A stretch of DNA of 64,000 nucleotides, taken from the NCBI RefSeq assembly GCF_020091585.1, contig NZ_CP083583.1:744001-808000 (forward strand). Direction: 5' to 3'. The translations under genes were made by a program, and so were the position numbers. The notes under the pieces were generated by a model, which worked only from the letters and a program-made list of their open reading frames with translations, made no database searches and was not told where the DNA came from. Positions within the stretch are counted from its first letter, which is position 1. Each line of letters opens with the position of its first letter. Shown piece after piece: positions 16,286-23,869 of this stretch. The stretch is from Kovacikia minuta CCNUW1. Its GTDB lineage: Bacteria > Cyanobacteriota > Cyanobacteriia > Leptolyngbyales > Leptolyngbyaceae.

Positions 16286-16453
16286 ATGGGAATTCGTAGC
16301 GACGATTTTAAGATTATTAAAGATTCTCGCAAACCCATTAGTTTCAAGGTGATTTGGGGTTCTTTTGACGTTTGCTACTGGCTTGTTCAATGGCTGTTTG
16401 GTGGAGATCCTGAAATCATCAGCGGCGATACTGGCTACATTAAGGGAACTTGA
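16286..16453 (+). CDS. Small protein (55 aa)
   Basis: Starts with ATG preceded by AAAGAGGA at 4-5 bases, a strong ribosome site. The peptide has a basic head (MGIRSDDFKIIKDSRKPI), a hydrophobic Trp-rich middle (FDVCYWLVQWLFGGD) and a polar tail. It could lie at a membrane surface. No family recognised. It lies between a hairpin-rich leader and a tRNA-like RNA, with 12 bases to the latter. Confidence 0.55.
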   Translation: MGIRSDDFKIIKDSRKPISFKVIWGSFDVCYWLVQWLFGGDPEIISGDTGYIKGT

Positions 16454-16465
16454 AACTTCTAACCC

Positions 16466-16604
16466 CTCACAGTGGCGGAATGGTAACGCAACCATGGTAG
16501 ACGAAAGACTTTACCCTATCGGTGGTGCGGCGAGAGTTTAAGAAACTCGGTGATAGTCAACCGAACAAGCGTAGCTTTTGCAGGTTCGACTCCTGCCTGT
16601 GGGA
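16466..16604 (+). ncRNA. tRNA-like RNA with oversized central region
   Basis: Ends match a tRNA: 7-bp acceptor CTCACAG (16466-16472) / CTGTGGG (16597-16603), discriminator A then CTA instead of CCA; T-arm GCAGG-TTCGACT-CCTGC (16580-16596); D-arm GCG-GAATGGTAA-CGC after TG, like class II (Leu-type) tRNAs. Between D- and T-arm lie about 90 bases, far more than the usual 25-45. They contain GAGTTT-AAG-AAACTC, CTATC/GATAG and GGTAGA/TTTACC pairings. A 7-base loop TTAAGAA on a 4-bp stem could act as an anticodon loop (AAG). Not a canonical tRNA; no group I intron core seen. Confidence 0.55.
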
Positions 16605-16620
16605 CTAAAATATTGAATAG

Positions 16621-16723
16621 CAATCCCTCTACCTGGTGTTTGCTGGCATCGACACTTACGCATCGACCCTGCCCAAGTGCAGATCAGAACGGTGTACGAG
16701 CAGCGTTAGGGTTTGAGGGATCG
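16621..16723 (+). ncRNA. Candidate rod-shaped small RNA
   Basis: Pairs stack in order along one rod: ATCCCTC (16623-16629) with GAGGGAT (16715-16721), then TGCT/AGCA, ACAC/GTGT and an apical CTGC-CCAAGT-GCAG (16669-16682), separated by bulges. No open frame fits. The shape recalls 6S-like RNAs, though about 100 bases is short for those. It begins 14 bases after the tRNA-like fold and could be part of the same transcript. Confidence 0.35.
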
Positions 16724-16828
16724 CTCTAAACAAGCATTAAAACAAACAGACGAATAGGGTCAAAAAGTGCAGAGGCATGGCGATCGTAGGTGTGCCCCCC
16801 TGTTTCTTTTTCCGATGCTCTTTGTCTG

Positions 16829-16845
16829 ATGAGTGATATACTCAT
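16829..16845. promoter_or_regulatory. Operator-like palindrome before protease gene
   Basis: ATGAGTGATATACTCAT: 6-bp perfect arms, with TATACT as a likely -10 box inside. It is 22 bases upstream of the protease start at 16868 and 11 bases after a dispersed-motif copy (16804-16817). An earlier in-frame ATG (16790) would place this site inside the gene. Confidence 0.7.
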
Positions 16846-16867
16846 TAAAGAGAGTAATCCCTACCTG

Positions 16868-17617
16868 ATGGCTGTCCCCCGGTTCCGTCTAGCCTGTTTA
16901 TTCCTGGTTCTTGTAGCAGTGCAATGGCGATATGTTCGCTCCGTTACTGCTACTTCATCTGCTCAGTTGAGTGATTCTGCTGGAGTCACCCGTACCGACC
17001 CTCAGCAGAAAGAGCAAGAACCTGAACGGGAATCTTCGCCTTCGGAGACTCTTCCAGTTGATCCTGATTCAGTCAGGGTGAGTGCAGGTCGTGGAATGGG
17101 GTCAGGTTCGATTGTTTCATCTGATGGACTTGTGCTGACGAACTCTCATGTCGTTGAGGGTTCTAGAACCGTACAGGTTCAGCTCTATCAGAATAGACGA
17201 CCTTTTAAGACTGTTTCAGGTGTTGTACTAAGGAAAACAGATCGTTTCCGGGAAGCCCCAGATTTTGCCCTGGTTAAGCTCAGAATGGAAGGAACTTTCC
17301 CCTACCTTAAAAGATGCTCTGGTATTTCAGAACTTTCCAAGATTCAGATTGTCGGGTTCCCGATTGGGACTTTCGATCCGGTTATAAAAAAAGGAGTTGT
17401 TGCCTCTTTAGCGGGTAGCCCGAAAAGCAATCAGCTTATGGTCAGGGTTCGGGTTCAGCCTGGGAACTCTGGCGGCCCAATGCTTGATTCAGAGGGTAGG
17501 CTTTGCGGAGTTGTCACAGCCCAACTGGGAGGGGGAGGCAATCCCAACCAGGGTAGTAATATCGCTGGTGTTCAAAGTATCCAGTCAATCAATCAGTTTT
17601 TAGCTAAAGATAATTAA
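16868..17617 (+). CDS. Trypsin-like (HtrA/DegP-type) serine protease, exported
   Basis: About 249 aa from the ATG at 16868. An uncleaved anchor or signal peptide (FRLACLFLVLVAV) is followed by a Ser/Pro/Glu-rich linker and the protease domain. Catalytic triad: His in LTNSHVVEG (about residue 92), Asp in DFALVKL (about 133) and Ser in QPGNSGGPM (about 198). No PDZ domain follows, so it is a minimal S1-type protease like cyanobacterial HhoA relatives without PDZ. Substrate unknown; the secreted proteins of the element are possible. The operator-like palindrome just upstream suggests regulated expression. Confidence 0.85.
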   Translation: MAVPRFRLACLFLVLVAVQWRYVRSVTATSSAQLSDSAGVTRTDPQQKEQEPERESSPSETLPVDPDSVRVSAGRGMGSGSIVSSDGLVLTNSHVVEGSRTVQVQLYQNRRPFKTVSGVVLRKTDRFREAPDFALVKLRMEGTFPYLKRCSGISELSKIQIVGFPIGTFDPVIKKGVVASLAGSPKSNQLMVRVRVQPGNSGGPMLDSEGRLCGVVTAQLGGGGNPNQGSNIAGVQSIQSINQFLAKDN

Positions 17618-17628
17618 GGATTTTATTT

Positions 17629-17934
17629 ATGACTCAACATAGGCTTAAAACCTGGACGATATTTTTCAATCAGGTTGTTCAAGGTAGTAAAACTTTTGAG
17701 ATTCGCTTGAATGATCGCAACTTTAAGATTGGGGACACTCTTCTTTTGATGGAGTATGACCCACTTAAAAAGGCTGTAAAAAACAGAACATTTGCTGTCA
17801 AGGTTACTTATATTCTTTCTTTGAAATGCTTTCTTGACATCAAGGGTTGGAGATGGCAAATAGCCAGAGTCATTGTTCCCGATCTGGTTGTAATGGCGAT
17901 TCAACCAATTTCTAGTCAAACCGATACCCTTTAA
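17629..17934 (+). CDS. DUF3850/ASCH-like small protein
   Basis: 101 aa. The start (HRLKTWTIFFNQVVQGSKTF) and EIRLNDRNFKIGDTLLLMEYDP match the DUF3850 pattern: a compact beta-barrel of the ASCH/PUA-like type expected to bind RNA or modified nucleotides. VKVTYIL near residue 60 is the next conserved strand. It lies 11 bases after the protease gene and starts a run of small genes. Full-length for the family. Confidence 0.75.
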   Translation: MTQHRLKTWTIFFNQVVQGSKTFEIRLNDRNFKIGDTLLLMEYDPLKKAVKNRTFAVKVTYILSLKCFLDIKGWRWQIARVIVPDLVVMAIQPISSQTDTL

Positions 17935-17939
17935 TTATC

Positions 17940-18392
17940 ATGAGTATTCTTACCTGGCTTTGGGCACTTCTGACAGGACATAACGAATTCGGACAGGTCA
18001 TTAATCGGTCTGGGAGGTTCAAGGATTCCTCCTTTACAAAAAAGGAGTTCAGGTATTGCGTAGATGCTCTCTGTGATCGTTGGGGTGTTAGCAAGGGTGA
18101 AGCTAAAGAAATGCTAGAAAGGCATCTTAATCTCAACCCTCAGCTTACTTCAACTATTTTCCTGGCAAGACTCAGCAGAGGAGTCTACTGTCTTCGCTAT
18201 CGGAGACTGGGGGACGTATTTACCTATCTCTACATCGAGACATTAGAACCCGCTTCTCCTTCTGATTCTTTTTGCCATTCTTGTCTTAGCTATTACGGAC
18301 AAGAGGTAGGAGGAGTTTATTTCCACTGTGCGATTCACCCTAAAGGGATTGAAGGTAATCCTTCCGGCTGCCCCGATTTCACTTTCAAATAG
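17940..18392 (+). CDS. Hypothetical protein
   Basis: 150 aa. Residues 30-70 look like a helical DNA-binding-type segment (KKEFRYCVDALCDRWGVSKG, EAKEMLERHL). The C-terminus has several Cys and His (FCHSCLSYYG ... FHCAIHP ... GCPDF) arranged like a zinc ribbon. The combination suggests a nucleic-acid-binding protein, unproven. Five bases after the DUF3850-like gene. Confidence 0.6.
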   Translation: MSILTWLWALLTGHNEFGQVINRSGRFKDSSFTKKEFRYCVDALCDRWGVSKGEAKEMLERHLNLNPQLTSTIFLARLSRGVYCLRYRRLGDVFTYLYIETLEPASPSDSFCHSCLSYYGQEVGGVYFHCAIHPKGIEGNPSGCPDFTFK

Positions 18393-18410
18393 TTTTTAAT
18401 CTGAGTTTTT

Positions 18411-18710
18411 ATGAATTCTTTTTGGTTTGATAAGATGTGTGGTCTTACCACTTCTGACACTGGTTTAAGTCGTTTGATTTCAGTTGTTAGTAAGCAGTTT
18501 GATATTTCTCGTTCACAGGCAGAAGATTTAATTGTTGAGATGCATAATACTCAACAGAAAGAATTGTTGGCTTCAGTTTCTAGGAGTCATTTCCTTTACC
18601 AGTCAATTCAAGCCTACTCCCTTGAAGATACCTGTGAAGGAATGCTGCTTCATTTGAATAACCGTGAATTATACCTTTGTGAAGGTCAACTTCGGTGGAG
18701 ATGGAAATAG
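18411..18710 (+). CDS. Hypothetical protein
   Basis: 99 aa. Residues 20-55 (LSRLISVVSKQFDISRSQAE, then DLIVEMHNTQQ) parallel the GVSKGEAKEMLERH helix of the preceding protein, so both may share a helical domain with 'DISRSQAEDLI' as its recognition-like helix. Not recognised beyond that. Ribosome site is weak (TCTGAGT). Confidence 0.55.
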   Translation: MNSFWFDKMCGLTTSDTGLSRLISVVSKQFDISRSQAEDLIVEMHNTQQKELLASVSRSHFLYQSIQAYSLEDTCEGMLLHLNNRELYLCEGQLRWRWK

Positions 18711-18757
18711 GGGGTAATACTCTGGCTTGGTTTGATTGACCTAATTGGAGTCTTTTT

Positions 18758-19399
18758 ATGGGCGAATTTTTAACGAATCATGCCGGAGAGCAGCTTTGCA
18801 AGGCTGAAACCATGAGTGATTTCAGGTACATCCGGTATGAAGAATTAAAGTTCTGGGCACCTTCTGACGGAGGGCATGGAACTGATTGTCAGGCTGTACT
18901 TGAAGATCAGGATACTCTTTATCGATTCCCCTATCCCTGGGAAGATAACCACTGTGCTAGAAATGATTCTGGTGAAATTCTTGGCATCAGATTTTCTGCA
19001 ATCAACTCCAGGGATATGTTCAAAACGATGGCTTTTTATGGTTTCGCTATCCCTGAACAGGTTGAACACAAACCCGTTTATGCCCATCTCAAAGGGCGTT
19101 CGATGGGTGGTGGAATTAATGTTTCTCTTCCCTGTCCTGTTGACCCTAGGTTCAAACCTGAACCTTACCCTATTGGTAAATCTTCTAATCCTGTTACTTC
19201 TTGCATTGCCATCGCAGGCGAACGATACGATGCTAACGGAGTAGGGAGAACAATTTTTGAGTGTGGCTGGTGTGAAACCTATTTCAGCCTCGATCCCGGC
19301 ACCCTTGCCATGTTCCTGGAACACATTACCAAAAAGTACAGCAACTCTGATTTTCTGCCCTGGCTTCAGGTGGCTAATCGGTTTAAGGCTAAACAGTAA
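18758..19399 (+). CDS. Hypothetical protein
   Basis: 213 aa, soluble, mixed alpha/beta. Notable local features: GGHGTDCQAVLEDQDTLYRF, SMGGGINVSLPCPVDPRF and FECGWCETYFSL (a Cys-x-x-Cys knuckle). No family recognised. It is the last gene before a hairpin terminator. Confidence 0.6.
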   Translation: MGEFLTNHAGEQLCKAETMSDFRYIRYEELKFWAPSDGGHGTDCQAVLEDQDTLYRFPYPWEDNHCARNDSGEILGIRFSAINSRDMFKTMAFYGFAIPEQVEHKPVYAHLKGRSMGGGINVSLPCPVDPRFKPEPYPIGKSSNPVTSCIAIAGERYDANGVGRTIFECGWCETYFSLDPGTLAMFLEHITKKYSNSDFLPWLQVANRFKAKQ

Positions 19400-19421
19400 T
19401 CTTTTACCTCCTCCAAAAAAC

Positions 19422-19460
19422 AAGCCCTGTAGTAGTCCTTAGACCATTACAGGGCTTTCC
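19422..19460 (+). terminator. Hairpin terminator
   Basis: Ten-bp perfect stem AAGCCCTGTA / TACAGGGCTT with a 16-base loop, followed by TTCCTCT. The U-tract is interrupted, so termination may be partial. It ends the 16.9-19.4 kb gene run. Confidence 0.7.
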
Positions 19461-19573
19461 TCTACTTGTTCGGCATTGTAGAGGGGGTGCTAAAAGCGTA
19501 TAGCCTTAGCGGGTAATGCCACTACCGAAGGCTTCTCCTTTCTAACACTTTTCCATTAATCTTTCCCAACTCT

Positions 19574-19627
19574 TTACTCTTTTTAATGAGTAACGGGTTA
19601 GAATTTAGCAATGAAAAATCCTTTCAT
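19574..19627. promoter_or_regulatory. Paired operator-like palindromes
   Basis: TTACTC-N8-GAGTAA (19574-19593) and, 17 bases on, the element-wide site ATGAAAAATCCTTTCAT (19611-19627) followed by CAAT. They precede the gene run that begins at 19644 by 16 bases. The same two palindrome types occur together at 7453-7481. Confidence 0.65.
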
Positions 19628-19643
19628 CAATTAGGACTTTTGC

Positions 19644-19952
19644 ATGGAAATTACACAATCCTCACAGCCAACTCAAGCACCATTCATTCCCAGGATGGGG
19701 GATGGTACTCCAATCTCGATTGAATATCTAAACAGTCTCTCTATTATTCAACTCTTGCAGTTAAAGCAAAGAGTTCGTCTTGAGCTTTATTCGATTCAAA
19801 CCCAGATTGACACCTGCCCTCCTTCTGACCCTGCTACTAACGAAGACTGGGGAAGGAAGGTTAAGGCGGCGCGGTCATGCAAGAACGCCATTCTGGGACT
19901 GATTTCAGATGAACTTGACATAAGAAGGATTCAGGCCGATGGAAGCATTTAA
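19644..19952 (+). CDS. Hypothetical protein
   Basis: 102 aa. Extended Pro-rich N-terminus, then helices (LLQLKQRVRLELYSIQTQID; VKAARSCKNAILGLISDELD). No family recognised. First gene of the run to 24669; its end overlaps the next gene by 14 bases. Confidence 0.6.
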   Translation: MEITQSSQPTQAPFIPRMGDGTPISIEYLNSLSIIQLLQLKQRVRLELYSIQTQIDTCPPSDPATNEDWGRKVKAARSCKNAILGLISDELDIRRIQADGSI

Positions 19953-20379
19953 CAGGACGGTCTGCACAGGTGATTATGTCTCCCTTGTTGCGGGGTCGAA
20001 TGATTATTACGGAATTCTAGACAAAATATTTGTCAATTCCCTTGGTCAACCCTGCTTTGAATTGGGTGGTCAGATTTATTCTGACCCGCACATTTATACC
20101 CGACTGCGAATTGGAGATGCAGTTATTCCCCGGTACTGGGAGCAACCACTGGATTCTTTCCGAGTGATTTCCTTAGAGCCTCTTTCCTGTCCTTCTACTT
20201 TCATTTCAGAGGTTCAAGTTGAGCTTGAAAAGTGGGATGGAGAGCAAAGACGCTGGGTTCCGTTCCCTCGGAAATTCAAGTCAAGTGATCTGGTTTCTCG
20301 CTCCTTCCGGGAAAACATTCCGCTTGAATCATCCCTTGTAGGAGGTTTTTATGGTTTGGGCGTGGTCACACACGATTGA
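19939..20379 (+). CDS. Hypothetical protein
   Basis: 146 aa, beta-rich with SH3-like look (DYVSLVAGSNDYYGILDKIF, QIYSDPHIYTRLRIGDAVIP). Starts inside the end of the previous gene (14 bases) with no strong ribosome site, so coupled translation is likely. No family recognised. Confidence 0.6.
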   Translation: MEAFNRTVCTGDYVSLVAGSNDYYGILDKIFVNSLGQPCFELGGQIYSDPHIYTRLRIGDAVIPRYWEQPLDSFRVISLEPLSCPSTFISEVQVELEKWDGEQRRWVPFPRKFKSSDLVSRSFRENIPLESSLVGGFYGLGVVTHD

Positions 20380-20716
20380 AGCTTATTTGAATCTCAAGAC
20401 CAATATTGCAGGACTTCCCCCGGATCAACTTCAGTGTATTTGGGCAGAGATTCTAACTTCAAAATTCTGTCAGAAAAAGCAGCAGATTGAAAATAGACTT
20501 CTCTATCCAGGAAAAGACATGCCTGTTTCTTGTGATGAATTTGATGAGAATTTCTATAACGAAGCTTTGGAAGTCTCAACTCAAAAAGCAGCTTCTCAAT
20601 TGGTAGAAGAAATCTTCAGCTTTGCGCAAAATCAAGCTCTTTGCTCCGAAGGGGGGTATCAGGATTATGTCTGCCCCTACGGATGTCACACACTCCCCTT
20701 TAATTTACTCAATTGA
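20351..20716 (+). CDS. Hypothetical protein
   Basis: 121 aa, helical and Gln/Cys-containing, with a CPYGCHTLP end. AGGAGG lies 4-5 bases before the ATG. It overlaps the previous gene by 29 bases. No family recognised. Confidence 0.6.
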   Translation: MVWAWSHTIEAYLNLKTNIAGLPPDQLQCIWAEILTSKFCQKKQQIENRLLYPGKDMPVSCDEFDENFYNEALEVSTQKAASQLVEEIFSFAQNQALCSEGGYQDYVCPYGCHTLPFNLLN

Positions 20717-20722
20717 TTACCC

Positions 20723-21163
20723 ATGAACATCAATCTTTTAGAACAAATCATCGAAGCAATTGACAGGGAACCTCAACGGTTTGACATGGAGTTCTGGTCA
20801 AGAAAAGTAAAACCGACTGAGGATTCTAAAAACACTCATTCCTGTTACACAACGCAGTGTATTGCAGGGTGGGCAGTTGTCATCGATAGACAGCTTAATC
20901 CACTAACTGACTTCGCTTTTTATCTGGCTACAAATCCTCAACATGGCGACATTTCATCATTTATTAGCAATGGTCTTGATATTGAAGAGACAGCCCAAGA
21001 AGCCATTGGACTGGATGAGGATGACGCTGAACGACTTTTCTTTGTTGGTTCCTGGCCTTTTGAATTTAGAGAGCCTTATTACAATGCTACGTCAGATCAG
21101 GAAAGGGCAACTATTGCAATTGCTCGGATTCGACACTTCATTGAAACGTATGGAGAAGAGTAA
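20723..21163 (+). CDS. Cys-Ile-Ala-Gly paralogue 1
   Basis: 146 aa. One of three related proteins in this run (with 22237 and 22852). Shared order: N-terminal LLEQIIEAIDREPQRFDMEF, the TTQCIAGWAV motif, an AQEAIGLDEDDAERLF helix, a SWPF aromatic turn and the end ERATIAIARIRHFIET with GEE. The architecture recalls widespread phage/plasmid proteins of unknown role in which one Cys sits in a 'CIAG' or 'CLGV' turn. Near-identical termini with 22852 point to a duplication. Confidence 0.65.
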   Translation: MNINLLEQIIEAIDREPQRFDMEFWSRKVKPTEDSKNTHSCYTTQCIAGWAVVIDRQLNPLTDFAFYLATNPQHGDISSFISNGLDIEETAQEAIGLDEDDAERLFFVGSWPFEFREPYYNATSDQERATIAIARIRHFIETYGEE

Positions 21164-21212
21164 TTAATCTTTCTTCTCTTTTCTTTTTTTCACTCACTTT
21201 TTAAGGAATCCC

Positions 21213-21737
21213 ATGAAATACATTGCCTACATTGGTGGCCCCTATCGAGCAACCGAGTCTGTTCAAACGTCAATCAATATTGATAAGTCGAGAGAAGCAG
21301 CCCTTGAACTTTGGGAGAAAGGTTACGCTCCACTTTGTCCTCACCTCAACTCTGCCCATTTTGAATGGTATCTAAATCTGGAAGATAAAGAGTATCTGGA
21401 AGCTTACCTTTCAATGCTTGCCAGGTGTGATCTACTTGTTTTGATTCCCGGATGGGAAAAGAGTGAAGGCACTTTAGCCGAGAAGGAACTCGCTGAGTCA
21501 ATTAATATTCCTGTTTTCGAGTTAGGTAATGTTCCATCTGTCGTTGAGTTTGAAAAGCTTGCTTTAAGTGGGTGGGATCTGAAGGAAATTACTCGCAGAT
21601 GGATTGTTACCTCCAGTATTCTAAACAGTCAGTTTGTTCGTGATCATATCAACGAACTGAAGGCTCAACTTTACGAAAGACATCCTTTTCTAAAGCGGGA
21701 AAACTTTCAATTGCGAGAATCGTTTAGACCGGAATAA
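21213..21737 (+). CDS. DUF4406-like (nucleoside 2-deoxyribosyltransferase fold)
   Basis: 174 aa. YIAYIGGPYRATESV, then INIDKSREAALELWEKGYAP, LCPHLNSAHFEW, RCDLLVLIPGWEKSEGT and AEKELAESINIPVFEL follow the order of DUF4406/NDT-like Rossmann proteins: a Gly-Pro-Tyr nucleotide loop, an early helix, a His loop and the GW-x-S-x-G-T phosphate/base loop. Such proteins may hydrolyse or transfer deoxynucleosides; in phages they are linked to nucleotide metabolism. The catalytic Glu candidate lies in SEGTLAEKE. The C-terminal 55 residues are an extra helical tail. Confidence 0.75.
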   Translation: MKYIAYIGGPYRATESVQTSINIDKSREAALELWEKGYAPLCPHLNSAHFEWYLNLEDKEYLEAYLSMLARCDLLVLIPGWEKSEGTLAEKELAESINIPVFELGNVPSVVEFEKLALSGWDLKEITRRWIVTSSILNSQFVRDHINELKAQLYERHPFLKRENFQLRESFRPE

Positions 21738-21739
21738 TC

Positions 21740-22198
21740 ATGAGAAGAATTATTTACCCTCGAACAATTGTCAAAAAACCGGATTTTTGCATCCCTGGAT
21801 TAGCAACTGTTGTCTATCAAGAAGAGGCATATCAAGTTGCTATCTATTGGAGTGACGATCCTTTAGATATGTATGATCCAGTCACAAATACTGTCCTTGT
21901 CAAGGAGGACGCAGGAGGTTTGGGCGTTGCTGCTTTTAAGCACTCTCCCTATCCTCTTGATTACTACCTCAACTACCATTCTCAGGCATGTCCAGGAGAT
22001 GCTCTTTTCACAAAGATCGTTAGTGCAAACGACCAGGTTCAATTCAAGGGTTCCTATCCAAAGATTAGGCTTAGAAACAAAAAAGGAACTGTACATGAGA
22101 TTAAAGGGGATCAGATTTACGTGCAGGTTGAAGGTGAAGTAAACGAAATAGAAATTACTGAGGTTTCTGATTTTAGAGTTTTAACTCAAAAGATTTAG
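21740..22198 (+). CDS. Hypothetical protein with beta-barrel-like end
   Basis: 152 aa, 2 bases after the DUF4406-like gene. The C-terminal third (KIRLRNKKGTVHEIKGDQIY, VQVEGEVNEIEITEVSDF) reads like a KOW/SH3-type small barrel. No family recognised. Confidence 0.55.
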   Translation: MRRIIYPRTIVKKPDFCIPGLATVVYQEEAYQVAIYWSDDPLDMYDPVTNTVLVKEDAGGLGVAAFKHSPYPLDYYLNYHSQACPGDALFTKIVSANDQVQFKGSYPKIRLRNKKGTVHEIKGDQIYVQVEGEVNEIEITEVSDFRVLTQKI

Positions 22199-22236
22199 TT
22201 TTCATTGTTTCCCAGTTCATTTTTAGGATTCAAACC

Positions 22237-22803
22237 ATGTCAAACACAGTCAACCTTTTTGAACTCACGCTCCACGAAACAACAAGAGCAGTGAATCTTC
22301 CTGCTTTTCAACAGTTCATCGATCACATCTCTGTCCACCCAGAAGAGTTTTCAATGGATATGTGGATCATGGGTGTAGACGAAGTTGGAAACCCACTTTT
22401 CAAACCGACATCTAAAGAACTTAATATTTGCAAAACTGTTGGTTGTTTTGCGGGAACAGTTTGCAGACTGAACATTCCCAACCTGAAGCCATATTTCAAG
22501 AAACATGAAACGCTTAATCGATATGAGGAGGTTTTTGATCCCAGGTCTTACGTTTTTACGTTAGCAGATGGATCGACTATAAACGTCGAATGGTCAGAAG
22601 TGCCAGGGTATGAAGGGTATCCTTACTCTGCTGCTGCGAGAAACATTCTTGGACTGACTGAAGATCAAGCTGAATCTCTATTTTATGTTTGTGGATGGCC
22701 TAAAGAATTCTCTGAATTCTATGATTACAAGAACAATCCAGCAGAAGAAAACGTTCAAGTAACGATTGAACGAATTATTTACTTCCTGACTACTGGTGAA
22801 TAG
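22237..22803 (+). CDS. Cys-Ile-Ala-Gly-type paralogue 2 (variant CFAG)
   Basis: 188 aa. Aligns by eye with 20723 and 22852: AFQQFIDHISVHPEEFSMDM, TVGCFAGTVCRL in place of CIAG, AARNILGLTEDQAESLFY, GWPKEFSEFYDY and a VQVTIERIIYFL end. It carries about 40 extra residues in the middle. More diverged than the other pair. Confidence 0.6.
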   Translation: MSNTVNLFELTLHETTRAVNLPAFQQFIDHISVHPEEFSMDMWIMGVDEVGNPLFKPTSKELNICKTVGCFAGTVCRLNIPNLKPYFKKHETLNRYEEVFDPRSYVFTLADGSTINVEWSEVPGYEGYPYSAAARNILGLTEDQAESLFYVCGWPKEFSEFYDYKNNPAEENVQVTIERIIYFLTTGE

Positions 22804-22851
22804 TTTTTTGGATTTACAAGTCAACAACCTAGAACAATATTGGAGGTAGAG

Positions 22852-23289
22852 ATGCCGAATGAAATTAACGTCGAATTACTTGACCAAATCATTCAAGCAA
22901 TTGACAGGGAACCCGAAGTCTTTGACATGGTAATGTGGGCTAAATCTAAGCCCTGGCGTTCAGGCTGTGGCACTACAGCTTGTATTGCGGGTCACGCTGT
23001 AGCGATAGGAGATAAGGTTCAACTTTCAGCACAAGCTAAATTTGATGAATTTGGAGATGCCAGCACTTATTTCTCCCTAGAGAGACCCGATCCCAAAGAA
23101 CCTGTCCATATTGAAGACAAAGCAATAGAACTTCTAGGTCTTAGCGGTTCTCAGTCTCGGATTCTTTTCTATGTAAGTCACTGGGGAGATTTTGAACAAC
23201 CCTATTATGACGCTACATCATACCGAGAAAGAGCAGATGTTGCGATTGCCCGGATTCAACACTTTATTACAACCAATGGAGAAGAGTAA
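22852..23289 (+). CDS. Cys-Ile-Ala-Gly paralogue 3
   Basis: 145 aa from the ATG at 22852, with GGAGG 6 bases upstream; an ATG at 22840 precedes that ribosome site and is rejected. LLDQIIQAIDREPEVFDMVM, TTACIAGHAVAIG, AIELLGLSGSQSRILFYVS, and an end RADVAIARIQHFI nearly identical to that of the 20723 protein. Function unknown. Confidence 0.65.
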   Translation: MPNEINVELLDQIIQAIDREPEVFDMVMWAKSKPWRSGCGTTACIAGHAVAIGDKVQLSAQAKFDEFGDASTYFSLERPDPKEPVHIEDKAIELLGLSGSQSRILFYVSHWGDFEQPYYDATSYRERADVAIARIQHFITTNGEE

Positions 23290-23296
23290 TAAATTC

Positions 23297-23869
23297 ATGA
23301 CTCACTTCAAGCTTTTTCCAAAACCTATCTTCAAACTTTCTTATTGTGGGGAGTCAGAATGGTTAGTTGGGCCTTATATCCCTGGTGAAGGAACTCCCCG
23401 AATTGTTTTGCATGGTTCTCTGGATTACTTTGAATTATCTAAGTTGAATTATCCAGAGTCGTTTTGGAACCATAAAATCCCCTTTCTAGGTACAATTTCT
23501 TGGGACTTCAAACCTTATACATTGGGACATAAGGAATTTGTTCCTCCAGAGGTTGCAGCAATGTTTCCTAAGTACATTCCTTCTCGCTATACAGAAGATT
23601 ATTCTGCTATTGAAGTGCAAGGAGATTTCCCTCAACTGATTGCAACAACCCATTCAATACAGCCACTCTCTTTTTACAAAAAGGATTTAGAAGATGGTTT
23701 TGCATCAGGCAAGATTCTTTGGCAGGGGATTGGACCGAATCTGACAAAGGATGTTTTTTTTACAGACATCTTTCCTTGTCTAGACTCTCAACTTCAACAG
23801 GTAATTACAAAATTTTTAGATTACAAAAAAGTTTCTTACCCTTCCTTAAATCATTCCTCTCTGCTATGA
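23297..23869 (+). CDS. Hypothetical protein
   Basis: 190 aa from the ATG at 23297, the first in-frame ATG after the previous stop; longer forms overlap that gene. Beta-rich and aromatic (SEWLVGPYIPGEGTPRIVL, FLGTISWDFKPYTLGHKEF). Ends in an ATGA overlap with the methyltransferase-like gene, so the two are translated together. No family recognised. Confidence 0.6.
   Translation: MTHFKLFPKPIFKLSYCGESEWLVGPYIPGEGTPRIVLHGSLDYFELSKLNYPESFWNHKIPFLGTISWDFKPYTLGHKEFVPPEVAAMFPKYIPSRYTEDYSAIEVQGDFPQLIATTHSIQPLSFYKKDLEDGFASGKILWQGIGPNLTKDVFFTDIFPCLDSQLQQVITKFLDYKKVSYPSLNHSSLL

Noticed and set aside
16466-16723. tmRNA, Y RNA or tRNA with group I intron
   Set aside because: No tmRNA-type acceptor or tag frame, no Ro-binding Y stem, and the insert is too short with no recognisable P/Q/R/S intron elements.
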